Source: Diospyros lotus (Eukaryota; Streptophyta; Magnoliopsida; Ericales; Ebenaceae). Taken from it: 64,000 nt of DNA. Position 1 is the first letter of the stretch, and every line of letters begins with the position of its first letter. The stretch covers positions 18,713,366 to 18,777,365 of the forward strand of contig NC_068351.1 of the NCBI RefSeq assembly GCF_014633365.1, written 5' to 3'. Positions 1 through 11,580 of the stretch are shown here, one piece after another. The notes under the pieces were generated by a model. The model saw nothing but the letters and a program-made list of their open reading frames with translations. It was not told the origin of the DNA and did not search any database. Both the position numbers and the translations under genes were made by a program.

Positions 1-717
1 CATGTTTGCAGAGACCAAAAAAAAAGAGGAGAAATTGGACCGATTTATGGATTAATTTCCAGAACTGAACCCCAGGATAACTAAATAATGAGATAAACTG
101 ATATTCCCATTTAGCTTATTCTACACGCCTAGCTACCAAAAAGAGTAGAGTTCTCTATTAATTCCACATCAGACCTGAAAGTCAGGCATTCAACCAGCAA
201 ACCTAAGTTACAAAAGATCACTTGACTGTATAAACAAGTTCAGAGTAAAATTTCTGGTATTGAATATACTTCTAATGCATTTTTCTTGAAGGACCAACAG
301 GATGACTCAATTCTGCCCAAAAGCACACAATGGCTCTAGATTTCCTAAACCATCATGGATCCTCCCTTAATAGTAGTATTCATGTATTCGCAAGGACATG
401 TGCAAAGTCTCAAATAATAAGCTTACTTAATAACCAGGGCTTCAAAAGTTACTTTTTGACATCAATGGGCATCTGCAATGCAATACACCCATCCCTGCAA
501 CATCAAAATATACATGCACAATTGAAGAATTGTTATCTCTAAATTAAAAATAGTAGGCTACTTTTTTGAAAGACTACCCAAAAATGCATGGGCATGCTAT
601 GTTCAAAGGAAGAGGAAAACAATTTCAAAATTTGTGACTACTGATTTTAATGTACAAGCACCTCAGCCTCAAAAAATCACATTAGTAAATTAGCTATTAC
701 AATTTCTTTTGACAGTC
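1..717. other. AT-rich sequence without an identifiable gene
   Basis: No open frame, splice-bounded exon or repeat that I recognise is present. If the hydrolase gene at 2280-5359 is intact, this stretch would belong to its next, very long intron. A 13-base A run near 900 lies just beyond it. Confidence 0.5.
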
Positions 718-879
718 CTACGAAGCCTTCATCATGCTTCTCAGTTTGTCAATTGGTGCAGAATTTGGTGGCTCTGGCCAAGTGCAAAAACCATCATCAG
801 TTATGCATTTTCCCAAAGGCCTTATCCTTGACATATGTAAAACAGACTCAACTATAGAAAGGCCCATCCAGTAGTGAAT
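718..879 (-). other. Candidate terminal coding exon of an unidentified gene
   Basis: On the minus strand an AG acceptor at 881-880 is followed by 53 sense codons and a TAG at 720-718. The peptide begins IHYWMGLSIVES, contains CITDDGFCTWPEPPNSAP and ends KLRSMMKAS. Its composition looks coding, but I do not recognise the family and it is not the C-terminus expected of the hydrolase encoded upstream. A second splice-bounded open stretch lies at about 1654-1761 on the same strand (peptide containing TPPKFVINLANCLDTLG, followed by a GTGAG donor). Both could be exons of one unknown gene or chance reading frames in an intron. Confidence 0.25.
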
Positions 880-2279
880 CTAGAGATGACTGATTTAAAA
901 AAAAAAAAAAAAGCATCATGAACAGCAGGGCCAAATAATCAGTCAACCTTGATGGCCAAATGAAATGGTCAAGGACCTGTCTCAGAATCCACAGGTTCCT
1001 GGGTCATCAATTTGTCATCTAATGGGGTGTTCTACATTCATAGGGCCAAGGCCTCCCCTCCCCTTATCCCTCTACCAGTCTGTCATTTTTTGTTGATTCT
1101 TTTCTTTATGAACCCTTCCTGTAGCTAATTGAATATTAGATCCCAGTGCAAGATAAACAATGGAAGTAATGAAAATTATAGTAGTTGAAAAAAAGAAATT
1201 TTTGAGAATGATAAAATCAGTTAGCCTTTTCTGGTCCTCAGCTGTTATTCGTCTAGATGAGAAAATTGGGAACTGAGAAGCCATTAACCACTTGTGATGA
1301 ATTAAATGTCCTGCTGCCTGGTATCTTATAATCCATTTCAAACTCAAAATCAAAATAATAATGATTGTTGGAAAACTGAAGCAGGGGAGTCAAACAATCA
1401 CCAGGTATATGAGTAATCAAGAGAAATCAAGAAAGAATTAAAGGACCTTCACCTATCACTAGAATAACATTTTATTTTAGCCAGGGGCGGGGCCAAGGAG
1501 GGGACAACCGGGGTAACTCTCTGCTGCCAGGACTTGACCTGTGCATTTTTTAATAGAATAGCATTTTTGGATCAGCAATCCTCACTCCCAATATAATAAC
1601 ATATTTCATTCTCATTGAGCAAAAACATCAGAGATAGATTTTTTTGATGGCAGACTCACCAGCCCCAAAGAGTACAAACTTTGAGAATTCAACCTTGTAG
1701 CATCCAAGTGTATCTAGACAGTTAGCAAGGTTGATCACAAACTTTGGAGGAGTACTAATTATTATCTCTAAGATGGAAAACAATTATAATTAGTAAATCT
1801 CTTATCCCTTAGTTTTTGTATTGCTGAAACAAGCTGACTATAGAAGAGAACGTGACAACTCAACATAGAAACTAGAGAAAATGATTAATTAGATAAAGAA
1901 AAGATAGGGTAGACAGGCTTCAATGCTAGTAGATCCCTAAAGAAAATTTTATGCTAGGGGAAAACACATTATTTTCAAGACAGCCTTCTTGTAGGGGAAA
2001 TGTAAAAGACCAGAAGTTAGACGTTGAAGTATATAATGTTGTTACACTTTCATTGTGAAATATAGTGGTACCATCAACATGGAAAAACAAACAAGGCAAC
2101 TATATGGGTAGAAAAAACAAAAGTAGCAGCAGAACTGCTGCACCCCTCATGCAAAGGAGAAAGAAATAAGAGAGACAGGAAGACAAGGAACCAAAATTCA
2201 TAATCCATCTCTTATAGTTGTCAAACATTAAAAAAGAAAAGATGAAGAGGATGGCCTGTGAAAATGATTTTGAGCTTAC

Positions 2280-5200
2280 CAATCCAATCCATTGCATAAA
2301 CCTTGTATCCATTTACATTCAGCTCCTTTGCAAAAGCACTGTATCTATCACTGTGAAAAGTTATATGTTAATTGACCAAGTAGCAAAACCAACTGAACAC
2401 AATAATATATATTAGAGGAAAGATGATTACAAACCCGTGCTCATTCAGGCCATGCAAAACAACCACAACACCCCTGCACAGGACAGAAGCCACGATCAGC
2501 CCTTAATCCTTGGTCCAAAGATTTACAGTAAATTGATTTCTTTTAAAACATAAATTGAAATAATCAGCACAGAATCCTTAGAGGCAACATGATATGGCTT
2601 CCACTAAAGGGTGTCCCCAAGTGCATGAGGCTCCCTACTTTGCAAGTGTTAGGCGAGGGCTGTATTTGCAGGCAGCCTTTCCCCTACTTTTTTGCAAAGA
2701 GGCTGTTTCCAAAACTCAAACCCATGACCTTTTGGTCACCAATGAGCAACACCTGATACTTCTTCCACTTAACAAAACAATCGTTTAATGAAGTTCGATG
2801 AAAAAACTCGAGGCAGGGTGGCCAAGTTTATTCGATTCTCCAGTAAGATTTTATCATGGACATATATTCGCACAACATTCCAGTTCCCAGAACTGGAAGC
2901 CTAGCTATATACACTGTTCAGATCACTTTGACCATATTTACCCTAGCTCTTGCCAGTTGTTATTGACTCAAAAAACCTCCCTTCTCACAAGTCCTAAGAA
3001 TTTGCATAAGATCTAAAATGGAATTTGGTGATGTAAAAATAGAAATGGAAAACATCATACTGCATAATAACAGCAAATGTTGTCAAATATATCATGAGTC
3101 TTGATCTTGAAATTAATTTTTTTTTAGTTAGGGAAACCCCATTATTGTAAAGGCCTGGAAGAATGAAAAAGAAAAAAAACCAGCACATCAAAAGAAACAA
3201 TTTGTACTTTCTTTCTCTTTGCATCCCGTACTTAAAGATATGCCTTGGAAAGAACTACTCTTACCCTGTTACTTGAAAATTCAACTATTTTTTTACTTTC
3301 GCTAAAGAAGTAGATGAACCCAATTCATTTGCAGACAGGTTTGTTCTAACTAAATATGTGAGCACAAGTTAGCCTAACCTACACAAATTGTCCAGGTCTC
3401 TTTCCTGTAATTATTTTTTATATAAATTACAAGTAACAATAACAACATTCCAAGCCTTAATCCCTCCATGGAGACCAGCTTTAGGAATTCTAACTTGCCA
3501 GTTATTTCCATTTATGACCTTATTTTCTTCAATCTAAAATTACAAAAAAGTGATACGAGACAACTGTGTTTTTACTTCTTCCTGGTAATGCTATATGGAA
3601 ATTTCCTTTTGTTCCCAGAAAATGGAAAACTTGTTCACCACGTATATGACAATGTATCATTTTTATCAATTTTATTCTTCAATAGTCTTCCTAGGGATTA
3701 AATTATAACAATCAAACAAAGTGATGACTAAATTGTGATTTGACAACAGGTGATTATAGTAATTCCTTCAACCTAAATGCTGGAGTCTCAATTTTTCTTT
3801 TTTGTTAGTAAAGCTAGAGTATTACCGTTCAGAATTCATAATTCAAAATGTCAGGTGATGGGACTTCTTCCACAAAGCTCAGCAGCTCAATATATCCCGA
3901 ACATATTAATTGTTTAGTTCTTTGACTTATATCCACTGTGCATCTAGCAGCAAGAGGCAATAGAATGATTGCTTAAGCAATCCATTGGTTTCTTCGAACA
4001 CCAAATTGCCAAATTGTGTGCCAATTGAAAAGAGTAGTAAAAAGCAAAAGAACAAAAAAAGAACTGCCAAGGCATCTCATTGCAACAGAGAGAATTCTGT
4101 CTCTCCTATATATAGGAGCATAACTATAATATTGAAAGAAGTCACTTTCAGTATTTTGTTTTTTTTCTCCGGACAAGTATTTGAAGTAGTAATTTTCATC
4201 AAAATTATACTTGGGAGTCGTGACCTTGGGAGGCTGTCCGGTTACAGTAGAATTGTAAGTGATAAGATGCACAGGAACATAATATTCCCTCTAAGAAATG
4301 ATTGCTATGCAGTGCGGCAGACATCAGGTGCTGAAGTGGGTGTATTGTTGAGAATATGCCTCTTGTTCTGTAATTATGGAATGCAGCATCAGAAATTAAG
4401 ACAAACCAGTTCATTGTAATTTACCCTATTGAACTGGGACCTTCGAATTTAATGGTCGATGGGGGCAAGAAGAATAACAGACGTCTTTTCTGGTTATTCC
4501 CGTTACCAGATTAGCGAAATGAAACGTACCAACAATTTCATTACCATATGGAAAAAAAAAAAAACATAAAGTCCGAATACTTGCATGTAGGTGATTCATT
4601 TCCGCAGACTGGAAACAAAGAAAAATCACCTTTCATTAAAAAGAGTGAAAATGATGCACAAATGTATAATCGACACAATTGGTGAGCGAGAACGGATGTA
4701 GCTCACTCCACCGAATTAAATTAAGACGATGATTTTTTTTTTTTCAGAATAAATAGGAGCCAAAAGAAATAAATAATTATAGTGGCGAATTGAAGAAGGA
4801 AAGGGAATTATTATAAGGGAAGAAAGAAAAAAAGGAAAGACCTGACTTCTGCCGAAACGGGGGTCCATGATTGAGTGAACATTGTTTTCCCTCCGGGAGT
4901 AGCGAAAAGAGAAAAGTCCCTGAAGAACACATCGCCCTTACCCTGAACACCGTCCTCCATCACCCTCTGAATGGCAAGCGCTCTCCTGGACGCCACCTCC
5001 TGATCAACAGCCGCCGCCGCCGCGGCGCTGCTCTTCCATGGCACACTGGCCGGAACCCTCACCACCGCTCCCTTCCTCTGGCTCTGACTAATACTACTGC
5101 TCCCAGCACCATCCTGTTTCTTTTGTTTCTTCTCATCCTTCAATTTGTCGGACGAGGACGAGGACGAGGACGAGGAGGAGGAGGAGGACGACGTGTCCTT

Positions 5201-5359
5201 CCGGCCACGGAAGGGCATAAGCAAGAGCAGGAGGAACGCATTGACGAGCAGCAAGAAACTCCTGAGCACTCTCGGAGAGAAGAGAGCGGTGACGCGGCCG
5301 CTCGCCCCCGACGTTAGCATCACCGAAGAAGAAGAAGAAGAAGCGTCTTTGGCCGCCAT
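2280..5359 (-). CDS. Monoacylglycerol-lipase-like alpha/beta hydrolase, first three exons only
   Basis: Exons on the minus strand are 5359-4842, 2473-2435 and 2350-2280, all with GT/AG borders and compatible phases. The encoded ~209 residues match the start of the plant MAGL/lysophospholipase family. The conserved LTSGASGRV opening is followed by a hydrophobic segment (residues about 31-50), a run of 14 Ser (57-70), the RVP...PWK block, and FTQSWTPVS. The oxyanion-loop segment VVVVLHGLNEHG and then YKVYAMDWIG come next. Family members hydrolyse monoacylglycerols or related esters. The next expected exon (GHGGSDG..., then GHSTGG with the nucleophile Ser) is not found between 2280 and 1. The gene is therefore either truncated or continues left after an intron longer than 2.2 kb. 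An upstream in-frame ATG at 5533 would add 58 residues; I prefer 5359 because similarity to the family starts there. Intron 1 holds an AU-like SINE. Confidence 0.8.
2590..2780 (-). mobile_element. AU-type tRNA-derived SINE, diverged copy in the hydrolase intron
   Basis: Read on the minus strand, this piece shows the order typical of plant AU SINEs. A degenerate A box is followed by a B-box-like GTCATGGGTTTGAGTTTTGG, then the conserved GGAAACAGCCTCTTTGCA body, and a tail with GCATGAGGC and CACTTGGGGACACCC. It lies inside intron 1 of the hydrolase gene. A second copy is at 48160-48325. SINEs are non-autonomous and copied by LINE machinery; no tail long enough to suggest recent activity is seen. 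Confidence 0.7.
5149..5200. repeat. GAGGAC/GAGGAG trinucleotide tract encoding poly-Ser
   Basis: Imperfect trinucleotide repeat within exon 1 of the hydrolase gene. Read on the minus strand it gives 14 consecutive Ser codons in the linker after the N-terminal hydrophobic segment. Slippage here would change linker length without shifting frame. Confidence 0.75.
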
Positions 5360-5719
5360 TGAAACCGACAGAAAATGATCGAATTTGGAAACTGCAAGCG
5401 CCGGAACGCCGTCTGATTTCGACTTCAGTTTCCTGATCTCGAAACGAAACTGAGATCGAAATCGATCAATACTTGGATTAGGGGATCGCGTCGGAGGAAC
5501 TGGCAACGTTTGGATGGTCGACAAGCAAATCATAAAAGGGAAAAAAATGTACAGTACACGCTAAAATTAGCAGGAAAAATTCCTAATTAAGCGGCAGAAG
5601 CTTCTCGACAGCAAAAAAGAATTGATAGAAACCAGAGAGTCTTCTATATTTATCCAAACTGCAGGTCTCTTGAATTGGCAGAAGAAGAAGAACAAGAAGA
5701 AGACGAGGAGAAGAAGGGA

Positions 5720-5735
5720 GTATTATATATATATC
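5720..5735 (-). promoter_or_regulatory. Likely TATA box of the hydrolase gene
   Basis: A TATATATATAATA stretch on the minus strand lies about 370 bp upstream of the preferred ATG at 5359. It is followed by a CT-rich leader (5650-5715), as is common for plant 5' UTRs. No experimental start site can be seen from sequence. Confidence 0.45.
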
Positions 5736-5739
5736 CTTT

Positions 5740-6780
5740 CGGTCTTGGGTTGGAATTCAAAGGGGGGAAACTCAGACTCAGAGAGGTCTTTGATTGGATT
5801 TGATTTCTTTTAAATTTAGTTATAGGTCGGCTAATCGGGAAACAGAATGTATGCGCCACGCACGCGCACGGCTCCGTCGCTTTCCGTATCATCTACAGAG
5901 TGTACGGTTGAGGCGATTCCAAGTGTCAATTCCGTTGCGATCCATCCAATCTTCATTCATCTGCATCTCTCAGCCATAAGCCAGCCAGCCACAATAAACT
6001 GTACATATGCGGCGAGGCGAGGCGTCTATATTTCACGTGCCAGCAGCTGCTTGCTTTTTGAAAAAGTCAAAATCTCTCATTTTTTTTTTGTTCTCCACAG
6101 CTGCCCTACGCAAGTCTCTGTTGTTGGGGCATTGTTTGCTCCTTGTTTTTGACTGTCACTTCGCCATCAATTTTAGTCCTAGCTGGTTCCACTCCAGTCC
6201 TTGGTAGCTCTCCGCTATTTGCTTACTAGTTTTGAGCTCAACCGCAAAACAGAGATTGGGAGATTTGCTCCAATGTTTCTTGGAAAGATCCTCGTATACT
6301 TAAAAGTTGATAGACTTGAAAAAGGGGTAAAGGAAAAGTCAAAGACAAAAAGAGATTATGAACTTCTCCCTCATATATATATATTGCTTGCTGATGCATT
6401 GGATGTAATTATTGGAAAGTAATGGGCGCGGTTAATGTGATTTCCATTTGAATTGTCGCTGGGGGGGGGGGGGGGGGGGGGGGGGCATAGTGGAATTTAA
6501 TCAACTCTCTTAGTTGTCCTTTGGGTTTTATGGCTTGTGGGGTCCATGACTAGCGTGGTTGCCTCGTCAACTGCTAACCTCCTTTCCTATTCCTATAGCT
6601 CCACGTGTAGCAGTGAAATGGCCATCTAGCATCATAAAGAGCACCAGATTTCTTACTTCAATTTTTTTAATTTATTGGGTTACAGAGGTAGAAGAAATGT
6701 TGCCCTTCTTGCAAATTCCCAACTTTCCAAGAGTTTGAGGCTGGCTTGAATGCATAGTACTAAGGCAATGGCTCTAGATA
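5740..6780. other. Intergenic region with a 25-base G run
   Basis: No gene recognised. Short open frames on the plus strand (5794-6422) have no family resemblance and lie in the divergent upstream region of the hydrolase gene. An uninterrupted run of 25 G lies at 6461-6485. Confidence 0.5.
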
Positions 6781-6784
6781 TATT

Positions 6785-7140
6785 ATCGGCAGTGGTGGAG
6801 GCATATTTGCAAGGGTCGTGACTGAAGGCTTCTTGACAGTAAGTACTGGCCTGAAGGCGTGTTGCTAAGGCATAGATAGGCCCCAGACATGTTGCCAACA
6901 ATGGCAAGACATAAATATTGTTAAGGCAGTAGCCAAGGGAGTATTGCTAGAAATGGTTTGAAAATATATTGCTAAAGTAGTAGCTGAAGCGTATCGGTAG
7001 CAGTGGCAAGGCATATTTACTAGGGGAGTGGGTCGAAGGCACGTTGCTAAGGTAGAGGCTCGAGGCATATTATCTGTACTGGCATTTGCTAAGGTCATGT
7101 TGACAGCAGTAGCCCAAGACATATTGCTAAGTAACTGGCA
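6785..7140. repeat. Degenerate minisatellite, period about 27 bp
   Basis: About a dozen diverged copies of a unit resembling GTTGCTAAGGCAGTAGCC plus AAGGCATATT follow each other. The minus-strand frames through it (6680-7155) merely translate the repeat (LATCL.., MP..) and are not genes. Confidence 0.6.
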
Positions 7141-7396
7141 TTTTGGTGGAAACACACTATTGTGTTGGTTTGAAATCCTTTTACTAAAGTAATCTTTTAA
7201 AATACCTTTTGAATATTTTATTTAGGAAAACAAAAATTTGTTATGTAACATATCACATTTAACAAAAATTATCTTAAAACTAATTATACCACTACACCTA
7301 AATTCATCTTCACATAAATAGTGACTAGAAAAATTGAACTGTAACTGTTGTTATCAAAATTACAACAATTGAAATTTATAGTGTGGGAATGCTTTG

Positions 7397-7908
7397 TGAT
7401 GATGCAGAACTGATCACCTTATTTTATCTCGGACCAATTACCTACAAAAAGGGCGGGGGACTTGCTCCCCGTGATCCCTCTGAAGCTTAAGTCAGTTCAT
7501 AGGGTTATAAATTGGAGATAATAGAAAAAATAATAGAAGAGTCCCTTAGGAATCAGATCCCCCTACCTGTAGAGGCTGTCCTCTATTTATAGATGTCGCT
7601 TGGCCTTTCCCTTAGGAGATAAAATATATTTCAAAAATATAGGTCGATTCCCTTTCCATGGGGAGAAAAGATAATATTCCCTAATAGAGATAATTCTTGG
7701 AATGTTGGAGATATTCTTGGTTGACTCAATCTTCCTCTCTCTCTTTCCAGTTCAAAATCATAATAAAGATTATAAAAACACGTGGAGTTCCTAGGACTTG
7801 ACACGTGACGATCGCATATTGGCTTTTATTGGCACACATGGCTCCAAGTTAATGGTAACCTCTCAAGGATAGTACAATAAAATTGCCCCTGTAAATATTC
7901 CCTCATCA
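7397..7908 (+). mobile_element. 512-bp solo LTR inserted in a gypsy LTR
   Basis: The unit begins TGATGATGCAG and ends CCCTCATCA, a short inverted TGATGA/TCATCA pair. It is flanked by perfect 5-bp direct repeats CTTTG (7392-7396 and 7909-7913). The homologous LTR at 16782-17150 lacks the insert and has a single CTTTG, giving an empty-site comparison. A TATA-like CTATTTATAG lies at about 7582. Confidence 0.85.
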
Positions 7909-8229
7909 CTTTGGTCATGGTAAAACAAGGCGAATGACTGTCAGACGTCTACTCGTGGAAATAGGCAGTGGGCGGCTTCATTTTCCAAGAGAAAAGTAAG
8001 GAACTGCTCGGAAGGACTCTGGTCTCTAACTGTCAAGTAAGGGCAATTCGAAAAGTCACAGTGGCAATTTAGGAGGACGAAGTCCGAATAAAATATAGTT
8101 GTTCGGGGCGAGGCTAGCGACTGGTACGGGTAGTGCATGAAAAATGCAAGTGGTGCAGTAAGGTTGAGAAGAAAACTTGCGACATGTATGGGTGTGTAGG
8201 CTATAGTGTGACTTGCAGTCTTTCTCTTT

Positions 8230-8590
8230 GGGGGAGGCCCATGGCAAGCGTGGGCACACAAGTAGCAGGTGGTCTATTATCTTTAGGGGAAGCTTGTGGT
8301 AGGTGTGGGCACGCAGTCACAAGGGTAATAACGCAGCTTGCAGCCTTCAAGTGAAGCTTGTGGCAGGTGTGGGCACATAGGCAGCTACACGACCTGCAGC
8401 CTCCGAGGGAAACACGTTGGCTATGTGAACTTTGAGGGAAGCTTGCGACAAGCATGGGCATGCTAGCGCACGGGTAGTAGTGTGGCTTGCAACCTCCTGG
8501 TGAAGCTTGTGGCAAGCATAGGCACGCTGGTAGCAGCACGACTCGCAGCTTCCAAGGGAAACTAGATGGCTATGTGAACTTTAAGAGAAG
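8230..8590. repeat. Tandem repeat, units of 56-86 bp, about five copies
   Basis: Each copy carries GAAGCTTGTGGCAGGTGTG, then GGGCAC and a CAGCCTCC block. Copies start near 8230, 8288, 8352, 8439 and 8502. Two longer copies include GGCTATGTGAACTTT. A single related copy sits in the homologous LTR at 17090-17150, so expansion happened in only one of the two LTRs. Open frames here are repeat translations. Confidence 0.6.
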
Positions 8591-9099
8591 TTGGAGGGCT
8601 GCATGAACTTCGGGTGGAAATATGCTCACAAGAACAAGTTAGAAGACACGCAAGGATTCCTTATCTGTGTATGCCCTCCGATGCTTAAGTCGGTTAAGGA
8701 AGAAAAATAGAAAATGGTTATCTATGAGAATCGTGAAATGTGATGGTTCCACTGGATGCACAGTAAAAATAGAGTATAAAGGTCAATATTGTTGATGTAT
8801 CGGAGTGCCCCCCAAAAAGGTCATTTTCCCGATGAGAGAATGAGTATTTATAGGTGTTTTGTGCCATGAATATTAGCGGAAGACACAGTCAAGTATATCT
8901 CATAATCCTGACCACAACCGATCGGTTCAGACACACACTATGAATTACTCATAGCGGGAACCTTGAAATATAAAGTATATATATACTATATGAATATCAC
9001 AGAGACACGACCCACATTCTCACTGTTCGCCTTTATTATTAATCGACGACTTTTCCACCAGCACCGCTTTTCCCATCTTAGACCCCGAGCCATTTGTTG

Positions 9100-10090
9100 G
9101 GTTAATGGAGTAAAATAGGGTGAGTTCGAGGACACAGTAAAGGTAATATGAGATGCGGTAAATTAAAATGCATGACAATTATAGAATGATGTGAAGTGTA
9201 TCATGCATGTAGACCTATCCACCACATCCTGGTTTGAATTTTGGTGGCCCCACTGACTTCATCTAGGACCCCATATCGAGACTCACACGGCCCAAATCTA
9301 TAGCTCTATGCCTAGGCACTTCCCCCATCGTCTAACACAAGCCATGCCAAAATAAATTTACACACAAAGCATATTAAACCCTTACTGCGTATTAGTCGCT
9401 TGCTTCGTGTTGGATCCGCATCCCAATTCTCTATATAATTATAAAATAATATAATTAGGCACACGGTTAATTTTAATTAACACTATTAAATAAATAAATT
9501 TAAAATATTTTTATACCTCGCGTATATCCACAGGTAGAGTTTCAATACTTCCAAACTTCCAATGTTTTATAGTAGAAAACACCACTATTTATAAGCGTTA
9601 GAGGCTTGGGTGAAGGAGACACAAAGGCTGGGGGTCAGAAGAAAGCCCCCTATAGATTGCTACGTGGCAACAGTGGAGAGGGGAAGGGTGGCGCACGGCT
9701 ATGCCACACGCCTAAAAATAGCGCCCCGGCTGGTTGGAAAAATTCCAACCAATTCTTTTGTGCGCTCGCCCTCCCACTCAAACCCAAGTCACTCGGCTGG
9801 TCCCTCGCGCACGTGACCAGCTGGGCTGGCTTCCTCCATTGCTATTTAATATGTCTAAATTAAATTTAAAGTACCCTTTGCCTTCCCCCTGCCAAAATTC
9901 ATTAAATACAACATTATTTATTAATTTCCCACTCCATAACCATTCAATAAATCATAATTAAATCCTCATAGCCACAACTCTTTAATAAATCACAAATAAT
10001 TCATCCCAACCTCACAATTAACCAATAATCATACACAAATCATCATAAACCCAATGATTAATTATTTTTCAAAGTCAGGGATGCTACGGC
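9100..10090. mobile_element. LTR-like non-coding segment
   Basis: The right part (about 9850-10087) has the same A/T-rich ...CAATAATCATAC...TTAATTATT... run ending in GGGATGCTAC. The 2.36-kb element at 22250 has a similar run ending in GAGATGTTACA. No coding content is seen and the left boundary was not found. Confidence 0.3.
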
Positions 10091-10860
10091 TCATGTAGCC
10101 TCCTAGGGGGAACTTGCCCTGTGGGGGAGCTCGCATGGCCTATGAGCACGTGACCTTTTTGCATGGGCATGCATAATAACTTGTTTTGTGCATGTTTGCC
10201 ACCTTGTAACTTGGATGGATAAGACTTGAACCATTGCCTCGAATTGTATCTCAGGTAATTCTGGAACAACTTTCTTGCCCTATTATCCCTATGGAGAAAT
10301 TTCCAAAAAAAAATATACATAGGTGGACACTTGACCAATTTATGGAACAAGAATAGCCCTCCCCTCCTCCCCTCTCAACTCTTTGCTTTGACTTTTAAGT
10401 CAAAGAAAAGAGTATATGATTTTTGCGCATCCACCTTGTTAAAAGGAAAATAATTACTTGAGTATATGGCTTTGTATTGTGTTGCGTATTTGAAAGTGAG
10501 TGAATGCATGTGCTGTATAGGAAAGTAAAGGAGTAAGGTGATGATACCCTGTATTACCTTTGTACTTTCCTTAAATCTGTCAACCACATTGGTTAGAAAA
10601 ATAACATGGAAAGATAAAATTTGATGGTGTCATACCTTGATGGGTAGGGGTGTAAGAACATCCCCTTTTGCCCTACCAGAATGTTTTCCTGTCATGCTAG
10701 TAAATATCCAACTCCCTAGTCATAGGGTCAAGTGTCGGGATCTTTTAACACATTCAAGTTAATACATTAATGAGCATTGATAGCATAAATAAGAAGAATT
10801 TAAAGTGGACCTCCCATTGAAGAACATCAGACACACTCCAAGGATAATACTGATCACCCA
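10090..10860. other. Non-coding part of the gypsy interior, nothing recognised
   Basis: No protein family is recognised on either strand. The longest frame (10084-10350, minus) has no similarity that I can name. Confidence 0.4.
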
Positions 10861-11580
10861 TGGATGATAACTAAGGTTTGCTCCTACACAATCCCTTGGA
10901 TTCTCACTAGGCCACTGCACAGGATCTAAGTGTGGCCACATCTAGCCTGACCACCTTAATGGGCTTTGAACACAAGGGGTTCTTGGAACCAGACCACTAG
11001 AATAGGGCTTAAGCTAGGTAAGCCTTAGCTTTTTCCATGAGGTAGGTTCAAGGTGAAATGGCTCAGATTAGATTGTCTGGGGGAGGATACATAGATAAAC
11101 TAAGCTCAGCTAGGGACTTTGTGTGACTTGGCTCCCCAAAGTCGAGTAGATTCACGTTGTGGGTGCTTGGTTTTCAGGGAGACACTAAACATCGACCCTT
11201 TATATTCCTTATAAATTTCCTGGCTAGGATCGTAGGCGCTGGGTCTTAGGAGACATTAGACATTAGCCCTGTTGAAGACTATTTCCAATGCTTTCTACAC
11301 TATCCCATAGTCTCTAACTAGGCCTCCACGGGGAATCCAGGTGTGCCCATCTTTGGCCTGACAACCTTGCTGGATTTTAAGTAAGAGAAACCCTTGGAGC
11401 CAAACTATTGCGATGAATTGGTGATTAGGTAAGGTAAGCCTCAATTTTAACCATGGAGTAGGTCCAAGGTGAAATAGCTCACACTAGGTTGCCTGAGGGT
11501 GGAGTCATAAGCTAGGCTAAGCTCGGTATAAGGTTATAGCACGACTTGGCTCCTCAAGATGACAGATATGCTAGACATCG
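10860..11580. repeat. Diverged tandem duplication, two ~290-bp copies spaced ~410 bp
   Basis: 10880-11165 and 11291-11570 share the same order of blocks. These are TAGGCC..CAC, GTGTGGCCA/GTGTGCCCA, GGTAGGTTCAAGGTGAAAT versus GTAGGTCCAAGGTGAAAT, GCTAGGCTAAGCTCGG versus GATAAACTAAGCTCAG, and GACTTGGCTCC. Identity is about 65-70% by eye. Neither copy is coding. Confidence 0.6.

Larger units (their letters stand above)
7346..8760 (-). mobile_element. LTR of a decayed Ty3/gypsy element (left, 3' LTR)
   Basis: The segment starting TGTTGTTATCAAAA at 7346 and the block 7914-8150 match 16782-17150 at roughly 75% by eye. There the same end abuts a leader (TTTGGCACTGTTTGTGGGA on the minus strand) typical of gypsy elements, so both are LTR pieces of one lineage oriented to the minus strand. 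A third LTR of the lineage begins at 36812. The right boundary is uncertain; a TATA-like GTATTTATAGG lies near 8850. A 512-bp solo LTR is inserted at 7397-7908 and a tandem repeat occupies 8230-8590. Confidence 0.55.

Noticed and set aside
3973..4419. Overlapping frames of 99 and 144 codons on both strands, one with an AG-bounded start (minus strand, peptide containing LITYNSTVTGQPPKVTTP)
   Set aside because: They lie inside intron 1 of the hydrolase gene, match no family I know and lack a consistent neighbouring exon.
4871..5378. Plus-strand frames of 148 and 77 codons rich in Arg or Glu/Asp
   Set aside because: They are antisense shadows of the hydrolase first exon and its poly-Ser trinucleotide tract.
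6680..7155. Two Cys/Ala/Thr-rich minus-strand frames
   Set aside because: They translate a degenerate 27-bp minisatellite.
7941..8539. Several His/Cys-rich frames on both strands
   Set aside because: They translate LTR sequence and its tandem repeat; no family resemblance.
8230..8590. Regularly spaced repeats considered as a CRISPR-like array
   Set aside because: Units vary in length, spacers are not unique and the DNA is plant nuclear; it is a tandem repeat within an LTR.
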